Below, piece after piece: positions 29,501 to 37,500 of a stretch of 37,500 nucleotides of DNA. The number at the start of each line of letters is the position of its first letter. Within the stretch, counting starts at the first letter, position 1. The DNA is taken from the NCBI RefSeq assembly GCF_030272615.1, contig NW_026729186.1, forward strand, positions 72,501 through 110,000. The letters run 5' to 3'. This DNA is from Cryptomeria japonica (lineage: Eukaryota > Streptophyta > Pinopsida > Cupressales > Cupressaceae). The notes under the pieces are model-generated. The model made no database searches and was not told the origin of the DNA. It saw only the letters and a list, made by a program, of their open reading frames with translations. The position numbers and the translations under genes were made by a program.

Positions 29501-32500
29501 CTCCGACAAAAAAAGAGGCGGCGCTCCAATAACCCCGCTTCGGAGCGCAGCCGGGGCAAACCCAGCCAAGGTGCCCACCCCGACGAAGGTGCACGCGAGG
29601 TGCGCACCCGGGGCAAACCGGGCTCCGACAACGTGCACGCAGCACCTTGGAGCACACTTCGAAGCACTCCCGGGTGCCCACCGGCGTTGCGCACCGTGGT
29701 GGGCAGCGAGGTGCGCACCTTTGATGCGCTGCCTTCACTAATTTCCAGAAAAAGGCAAACAAAAATGAGATTTTAAAATTTCCGTTTTGAAAGATAGTGA
29801 AAAAAAAGGAACGCGGGTGCCATCTTGAGCCCGCCCTGGTGCGCAGCCCAGGCAAGGCATGCGCACCAAGGTGCCCACCCGAGGTGCACACGCGGGGCAA
29901 ACCGGGCTCCGACTTCGTGCAGGCCGCACCTTGGAGCACACTTCGGAGCGCTCCTTGGTGCGCACCATGGTGCCCACCAGGGCGCGCAACCCAGCCAAGG
30001 TCTGCACACCAAGGTGCCCACCCCGGCGAAGGTGCACGCGAGGTGCGCACCCGGGGCAAACCGGGCTCCGACTTCGTGCACGCCATGGTGCCCACCGCGG
30101 CGAAGGTGCACGCGAGGTGCGCACCCGGGGCAAACCGGGCTCCGACTTCGTGCACGCCGCACCTTGGAGCACACTTCGGAGCGCTCCTTGGTGCGCACCA
30201 TGGTGCCCACCAGGGCGCGCAACCCAGCCAAGGTGTGCGCACCAAGGTGCACGCGAGGTGCGCACCCGGGGCAAACCGGGGTCCGACTTCGTGCACGCCG
30301 CACCTTGGAGCACACATCGGAGCGCTCCCAGGTTCGCACCAGCGTTGCGCACCTTTGATGCGCTGCCTTCACTAATTTCCAGAAAAGGCAAAAAAAAACG
30401 ATATTTTAAAATTTCCGTTCTGAAAGATAGTGAAAAAAACGGAACGCGGGTGCCATCTTGAGCCCTTCCTGGTGCGCAGCCCAGGCAAGTTGTGCGCACC
30501 AAGGTGCCCACCCTGGCGGAGGTGCGCGCCCGGGGCAAACCGGGCTCCGACTTCGTGCACTGCATGGTGCCCACCAAGGCGCGCAACCCAGCCAAGGTGC
30601 CCACCGCAGCGAAGGTGCACGCGAGGTGCACACCCGGGGCAAACCGGGCTCCGACTTCGTGCACGCCGCACCTTGGAGCACACTTCAGAGCGCTCCTTGG
30701 TGCGCACCAGGGCGCGCAACCCAGCCGAGGTGCCCACCCCGGCGAAGGTGCACGCGAGGTGCGCACCCGGGGCAAACCGGGCTCCGACTTCGTGCACGCC
30801 ATGGTGCCCACCGCGGCGAAGGTGCGCACCCGGGGCAAACCGGGCTCCGACTTCGTGCACGCCGCACCTTGGAGCACACTTCGGAGCGCTCCTTGGTGCG
30901 CACCATGGTGCCCACCAGGCCGCGCAACCCAGCCAAGGTGTGCGCACCAAGGTGCACGCGAGGTGCGCACCCGGGGCAAACCGGGGTCCGACTTCGTGCA
31001 CGCCGCACCTTGGAGCACACATCGGGGCGCTCCCGGGTTCGCACCGGCGTTGCGCACCGTGGTGGGCACCTCGGAGCACACCAAGGTGGGCAGCGAGGTG
31101 CGCACCTTTGATGCGATGCCTTCACTAATTTCCATAAAAGGCAAAAAAAAAACGAGATTTTAAAATTTCCGTTTTGAAAGATAGTGAGAAAAAGGGAATG
31201 CTGGTGCCATCTTGAGCCCGCCCTGGTGCGCAGCCCAGCCAAGGTTTGCGCACCAAGGTGCCCACCCTGGCGAAGGTGCGCGCCCGGGCAATTAACCCAA
31301 CTTCCAACTTCGCGCGCGCCAGGGTGGGAGCGCACCCAACAACCGGGCCTGGGAAGAGCCAATGCGAGAAACCCCACCAAACTCTCTGACAAAAAAAGAG
31401 GGGGCGCTCCAGTAACCCCGCTTCGGAGCGCACCCTGGGCAAACCCAGCCAAGGTGCCCACCCCGGCCAAGGTGCAGGCGAGGTGCGCACCCGGGGCAAA
31501 CCGGGCTCCGACAACGTGCACGCCGCACCTTGGAGCACACTTCGTAGCGCTCCCGGGTGCGCACCTCAGAGCACACCAAGGTGGGCAGCGAGGTGCGCAC
31601 CTTTGATGCGCTGCCTTCACTAATTTCCAGAAAAGGCAAAAAAAAAAGGAGATTTTAAAATTTCCGTTTTGAAAGATAGTGAAAAAAACGGAACGCGCGT
31701 GCCATCTTGAGCCCGCCCTGGTGCGCAGCCCAGGTAAGGTGCCACCCTGGCAAAGGTGCGCACCCGGGCAATTAACCCTACTTCCGACTTCGTGCGCGCC
31801 AGGGTGGCAACCGGGCCTCGGAAGAGCCAATGCGAGAAACCCCACCAAACGCTCCGACAAAAAAAGAGGCGGCGCTCCAATAACCCCGCTTCGGAGCGCA
31901 GCCGGGGCAAACCAAGCCAAGGTGCCCACCCCGACGAAGGTGCACGCGAGGTGCGCACCCGGGGCAAACCGGGCTCCGACAACGTGCACGCAGCACCTTG
32001 GAGCACACTTCGAAGCACTCCCGGGTGCCCACCGGCGTTGCGCACCGTGGTGGGCAGCGAGGTGCGCACCTTTGATGCGCTGCCTTCACTAATTTCCAGA
32101 AAAAGGCAAAAAAAAATGAGATTTTAAAATTTCCGTTTTGAAAGATAGTGAAAAAAAAGGAACGCGGGTGCCATCTTGAGCCCGCCCTGGTGCGCAGCCC
32201 AGGCAAGGCATGCGCACCAAGGTGCCCACCCGAGGTGCACACCCGGGGCAAACCGGGCTCCGACTTCGTGCAGGCCGCACCTTGGAGCACACTTCGGAGC
32301 GCTCCTTGGTGCGCACCATGGTGCCCACCAGGGCGCACCCGGGGCAAACCGGGCTCCGACTTCGTGCACGCCGCACCTTGGAGCACACATCGGAGCGCTC
32401 CCAGGTTCGCACCAGCGTTGCGCACCTTTGATGCGCTGCCTTCACTAATTTCCAGAAAAGGCAAAAAAAAACGATATTTTAAAATTTCCGTTCTGAAAGA

Positions 32501-34352
32501 TAGTGAAAAAAACGGAACGCGGGTGCCATCTTGAGCCCTTCCTGGTGCGCAGCCCAGGCAAGTTGTGCGCACCAAGGTGCCCACCCTGGCGGAGGTGCGC
32601 GCCCGGGGCAAACCGGGCTCCGACTTCGTGCACTGCATGGTGCCCACCAAGGCGCGCAACCCAGCCAAGGTGCCCACCGCAGCGAAGGTGCACGCGAGGT
32701 GCGCACCCGAGGTGCACACCCGGGGCAAACCGGGCTCCGACTTCGTGCACGCCGCACCTTGGAGCACACTTCAGAGCGCTCCTTGGTACGCACCAGGGCG
32801 CGCAACCCAGCCAAGGTGCTCACCCCGGCGAAGGTGCACGCGAGGTGCGCACCCGGGGCAAACCGGGCTCGAACTTCGTGCACGCCGCACCTTGGAGCAC
32901 ACATCGGAGCGCTCCCGGGTTCGCACCAGCATTGCGCACCTTTGATGCGCTGCCTTCACTAATTTCCAGAAAAGGCAAAAAAAAGAAAAAAATGAGATTT
33001 TAAAATTTCCGTTTTGAAAGATAGTGAAAAAAACGGAACGCGGGTGCCATCTTGAGCCCGCCCTGGTGTGCAGCCCAGGCAAGTTGTGCGCACCAAGGCA
33101 CCCACCCTGGCCAAGGTGGGTCACGGGGTGGGTCCTAGGGTGGGTAACGGGGTGGGTACTAAGGTGCGTGCCAAGGTGGGTCATAGGGTGGGTGCCAAGG
33201 TGGGCACCAGGGTGGGTGTGCACCAACCCTAGCCAGGGTAGGTCACGGGGTGGTTGTCGGGGTGGGCGTCAAGGAGCCAAGGTGGGTGGCAAGTAGCCAA
33301 GTTGCGTGCCAAGGTGGGTGTCGGGGTGGGTGCCAAGGATCCAAGGTGGGTGCCAAGGAACCAAGGTGGGTGTCTGGGTGGGTGCCGAGGTGGGAGCCAG
33401 GGTGGGTCCCAAGGTGAGTGCAAAGGTGGGTGCCAGGGTCAAGGTGAGTGCCAATGTGGGTTCCAAGGTGCCAGGGTCAGGGTGAGTGCCAATGTGGGTT
33501 CAAAGGTGCTAAGTTGGGTGCGAGGTTGGGTGCGAGGGTGGGTGGGTGCCAAGGTGTGCTAGGTGGAAGCCCGGGTGGGTCGGCATCCCATGGGTGTCGA
33601 GTTGGGTGCCTGATGGGTGCTTCTTGTCAAGTTTTAGTCGTCGGGACTCATTTCGAGCCTTAGAGGTCGTTTCTTGTCCGGTTGCCCTGTCTTCGACCTG
33701 GGAACCCAATTTTGGTCCTCGGGTCCCATTTTTTTTTGTCTCGCATCCCACTTTTGGCCTGTGGCCTTTTCGGGGTCGATTCTCGTTTTGGGCATCAGAG
33801 CATGTTTCTTCTCCTAAAACCCAATATTTGTTTATTAAGTCTCGGAACACATTTTTGTTCTCGTGGACCCATCATGGGTCTTGGAACGCATTTGTGGTCC
33901 TTGGGTCCCATTTTGCATCCCGAAACTTGTGTTTTGGTGCTTGATCCCTATTTTGGGTGCCCACCTTGCACCAAGTGCGCACCCGGGGCAAACCGAGCGC
34001 CTTGGTGCACCGGGGCAAGATTGAGCGTGCACCCGAGGCGCCCCGAACATGCACCAAGGTGCACTCGGCCCACATGTGAGCGCAGGTCGTTGCGCCCGAG
34101 GTGGTGTGTGGGCACCGCGTTGCAGACGGGACACTGCACGCACACGACGCCCCCTCCAGGTGCACGCACGTAGGCCGGGCCGGGTGCACACCCGACGCCC
34201 TAGCAAGGTGCGCGCACCCGGGCAGGGCTCACACTTGGCGAACGGGGCGCACTTCGCGAGGGAGGGTGTGCACCTCGACGGGGGTGGGTGGCCGGGGTGG
34301 ATTCGCACGTGGGTCGCGGTTTGCTAAGTACACACTGCGACAAGCTCATAAC

Positions 34353-34471
34353 GGGTGCGATCATACCAGCGTTAGTGCACCGGATCCCATCAGAACTCCG
34401 CAGTTAAGCGCGCTTGGGCCGGAGTAGTACTGGGATGGGTGACCTCCCGGGAAGTCCCGGTGTTGCACCCT
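34353..34471 (+). rRNA. 5S ribosomal RNA, copy 3
   Basis: It has the same sequence as copy 2 by eye, with G at 34371, intact internal promoter boxes and oligo-T. It starts exactly 7923 bp after copy 2. Confidence 0.98.
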
Positions 34472-34476
34472 TTTTT
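34471..34476 (+). terminator. Pol III terminator of 5S copy 3
   Basis: Oligo-T run directly after GCACCC. Confidence 0.9.
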
Positions 34477-37400
34477 AGTTTTTCGCCGGGCGTCGCAATG
34501 CTATTTGAATAAACCTTTTGCCCGTTTGCGTTCTCGTCGGGGCCGGGCCGGGCCGGGGTGCGCTGCCCGCACTACCGCGCGCGCGGGGGCGACACCGAGC
34601 GCGCACCCGAGGCGCCCCGAGCACACAGGCCACGGTGCAACCCGGGCGTTGTGCGCGCACCCCGGTGCGCCCGAGGTGCTGCGCGCGCACCCAGGTGAAA
34701 TCGGTGTGCACCTCGGCCAGTGCGCGCTCGGTCGAGTCGCGCACGTTGGCCAAGGTGCACGGTGATGTTTCTTACTCTAAGGTTCCGCACCAGACGCCCG
34801 GGACAGGTGAGCGAAGCTGGGCGGGGCCGGGTGCGCGGCCGGGGCAGGTGCACGCAGCTGGAGAGAGCTTTGGAGCACACTTCGGAGCGCACCAATGATG
34901 CGCTCCATTCAAAAGTTTCCTGAAAAGGCAAAAAAAGTTGAGATTATAGAATTTCCCACTTGAGAGATTGTAAAAAAAAAAAATTTAAAATGAAGGAAAC
35001 GCGGGTGCCAAGGTGTGCGCAGCCCAGCCAAGGTGTGCGCACCAAGGCGCCCACCCTGGCGAAGGTGCACGCAAGGTGCGCACCCGAGGCAAACCGGACA
35101 ATTAACCCAACTTTCGACTTCGCGCGCACCTTGGAGCGCACTTCGGAGCGCTCCTTGGTGCGCACCAATCTTGGGCACCTCGGAGTGCACCATGGCGCCC
35201 ACCAAGGTGCGCACCCGGGGCAAACCGAGCTCCGACTTCGTGCGCACCTTGGAGCGCACGAAAGGTGCGCACCATGGCGCCCACCAAGGTGCGCAGCCCA
35301 GCCAAGGCGTGCGCATCAAGGTGCGCACCCTGGCGAAGGTGCGCACCCGGGGCAAACCGAGCTCCGACTTCGTGCGCACCTTGGAGCGCACAAAAGGTGC
35401 GCAACCCAGCCAAGGTGTGCGCACCCCGGTCAAACCGAGCTCCGAATCGTGCGCACCAGAGGTGCACGCCATCGTGCGCACCTTGGAGCACACTTCGGAG
35501 CCCTCCTTGGTGCGCGCCGATGTTGCGCACCTCGGAGCGCACCCGGGGAAAACAATGCAATTAACCCGACTTTCGACTTCGTGGGCACCTCGGAGCGCTC
35601 TCGGGTTCGCACCTCGGAGCACACCGAGGTGCGCACCTTTGATGCGCTGCCTTCACCAATTTCCAGAAAAGGCAAGAAAACATTGAGAAGGTGTGCGCAC
35701 CGAGGTGCCCACCCTGGCGAAGGTGCACGCGAGGTGCGCACCCGGGGCAAACCGGGCTCCGACTTCGTGCACGCCGCACCTTGGAGCACACTTCGGAGCG
35801 CTCCTTGGTGCGCACCAGGGCGCGCAACCCAGCCGAGGTGCCCACCCCGGCGAAGGTGCACGCGAGGTGCGCACCCGGGGCAAACCGGGCTCCGACTTCG
35901 TGCACGCCATGGTGCCCACCGCGGCGAAGGTGCACGCGAGGTGCGCACCCGGGGCAAACCGGGCTCCGACTTCGTGCACGCCGCACCTTGGAGCACACTT
36001 CGGAGCGCTCCTTGGTGCGCACCATGGTGCCCACCAGGGCGCGCAACCCCGCCGAAGGTGCACGCGAGGTGCGCACCCGGGGCAAACCGGGCTCCGACTT
36101 CGTGCACGCCGCACCTTGGAGCACACTTCGGAGCGCTCCTTGGTGCGCACCATGGTGCCCACCAGGGCGCGCAACCCCGCCGAAGGTGCACGCGAGGTGC
36201 GCACCCGGGGCAAACCGGGCTCCGACTTCGTGCACGCCATGGTGCGCACCGCGGCGAAGGTGCGCACCCGGGGCAAACCGGGCTCCGACTTCGTGCACGC
36301 CGCACCTTGGAGCACACTTCGGAGCGCTCCTTGGTGCGCACCAGGGCGCGCAACCCAGCCGAGGTGCCCACCCCGGCGAAGGTGCACGCGAGGTGCGTAC
36401 CCGGGGCAAACCGGGCTCCGACTTCGTGCACGCCGCACCTTGGAGCACACTTCGGAGCGCTCCTTGGTGCGCACCATGGTGCCCACCAGGCCGCGCAACC
36501 CAGCCAAGGTGTGCGCACCAAGGTGCACGCGAGGTGCGCACCCGGGGCAAACCGGGGTCCGACTTCGTGCACGCCGCACCTTGGAGCACACATCGGGGCG
36601 CTCCCGGGTTCGCACCGGCGTTGCGCACCGTGGTGGGCACCTCGGAGCACACCAAGGTGGGCAGCGAGGTGCGCACCTTTGATGCGATGCCTTCACTAAT
36701 TTCCATAAAAGGCAAAAAAAAAACGAGATTTTAAAATTTCCGTTTTGAAAGATAGTGAGAAAAAGGGAATGCTGGTGCCATCTTGAGCCCGCCCTGGTGC
36801 GCAGCCCAGCCAAGGTGTGCGCACCAAGGTGCCCACCCTGGCGAAGGTGCGCGCCCGGGCAATTAACCCAACTTCCAACTTCGCGCGCGCCAGGGTGGGA
36901 GCGCACCCAACAACCGGGCCTGGGAAGAGCCAATGCGAGAAACCCCACCAAACGCTCTGACAAAAAAAGAGGGGGCGCTCCAGTAACCCCGCTTCGGAGC
37001 GCACCCTGGGCAAACCCAGCCAAGGTGCCCACCCCGGCCAAGGTGCAGGCGAGGTGCGCACCCGGGGCAAACCGGGCTCCGACAACGTGCACGCCGCACC
37101 TTGGAGCACACTTCGTAGCGCTCCCGGGTGCGCACCTCAGAGCACACCAAGGTGGGCAGCGAGGTGCGCACCTTTGATGCGCTGCCTTCACTAATTTCCA
37201 GAAAAGGCAAAAAAAAAAGGAGATTTTAAAATTTCCGTTTTGAAAGATAGTGAAAAAAACGGAACGCGCGTGCCATCTTGAGCCCGCCCTGGTGCGCAGC
37301 CCAGGTAAGGTGCCCACCCTGGCAAAGGTGCGCACCCGGGCAATTAACCCTACTTCCGACTTCGTGCGCGCCAGGGTGGCAACCGGGCCTCGGAAGAGCC

Positions 37401-37500
37401 AATGCGAGAAACCCCACCAAACGCTCCGACAAAAAAAGAGGCGGCGCTCCAATAACCCCGCTTCGGAGCGCAGCCGGGGCAAACCCAGCCAAGGTGCCCA

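Larger units (their letters stand above)
25176..33098 (+). repeat. 7923-bp tandem unit 2 carrying 5S rDNA
   Basis: This is a complete copy, the same length as unit 1, with the same internal order. Differences noticed include G at 26448, C at 26769, C at 27407, C at 28014 and an interrupted A run near 29760 (caaacaaaaatg). It begins directly after caccaagg of unit 1. Confidence 0.97.
33099..37500 (+). repeat. 7923-bp tandem unit 3 carrying 5S rDNA, partial
   Basis: The unit is cut by the window end after 4402 bp. It agrees with unit 2 at most positions where unit 1 differs, and has its own change at 34022 (T for C, CpG context). The tandem array therefore continues to the right. Confidence 0.96.

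Noticed and set aside
1190-37500. CRISPR array
   Set aside because: The repeats are direct and contiguous or nested, without unique spacers of constant length; the context is plant rDNA.
1-37500. tRNA genes, 18S, 5.8S or 26S rRNA
   Set aside because: No cloverleaf with A and B boxes and no conserved large-rRNA core sequence was recognised on either strand by reading. A covariance-model scan would settle it.

Overview
The window reads as nuclear ribosomal-DNA spacer of a land plant. Three 5S rRNA genes lie on the + strand. Thirteen copies of a box whose minus-strand reading, CTTATATAGGGGA, matches the plant RNA polymerase I start-site consensus (TATATA followed by GGGG) lie between 11.6 and 15.8 kb. 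The single mobile element uses the plant initiator-methionine tRNA primer site. From memory the 5S sequence (GGGTGCGATC start, GGCCGGAGTAG middle) looks most like gymnosperm 5S, and some gymnosperms carry 5S genes inside the 26S-18S intergenic spacer. A gymnosperm is therefore my best guess, not a demonstrated identity. No 18S, 5.8S or 26S sequence is visible. If the Pol I boxes are read correctly, 18S should lie to the left of base 1 and 26S to the right of base 37500, so the whole window could be one giant intergenic spacer.

Layout. 1-1190: degenerate spacer. 1190-5335: about 22 copies of a 188-bp tandem repeat, diverged at the left and nearly identical at the right. 5336-5691: a promoter-proximal module ending in a 30-bp-arm hairpin and the left half of a Pol I start site. 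5692-11645: an LTR retrotransposon with two 951-bp LTRs, a 5-bp target duplication (TCCCC) and one long intact reading frame, inserted exactly at the TATATA/GGGGA junction of that start site. 11646-15880: Pol I-like boxes in modules of about 440-495 bp, then 311 bp, then 157 bp, interrupted by a 52-bp tandem array (14172-14800). 16060-17720: G-rich minisatellite of GGTGGGTGC type. 17253-37500: two complete copies and one partial copy of a 7923-bp tandem unit, each complete unit holding one 5S gene and about 6.5 kb of nested GC-rich repeats built on the palindrome GGTGCGCACC and punctuated by A/T-rich cassettes.

The only credible protein gene is the retrotransposon Gag-Pol. It has gag, a CCHC knuckle, protease and reverse transcriptase, but after the reverse transcriptase there is no recognisable RNase H core or integrase. 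In their place is an unrecognised region containing a tandemly duplicated domain, then a chromodomain-like C-terminus. The many other open frames, some over 600 codons, are artefacts of stop-poor, GC-rich repeats.

The best candidates for something new are: (1) this chromodomain retroelement with RNase H and integrase replaced by a duplicated unknown domain, sitting at a Pol I start site; (2) the 7.9-kb 5S repeat linked to, and on the opposite strand from, the Pol I promoters; and (3) the promoter-downstream hairpin, kept by compensatory changes in three diverged copies.
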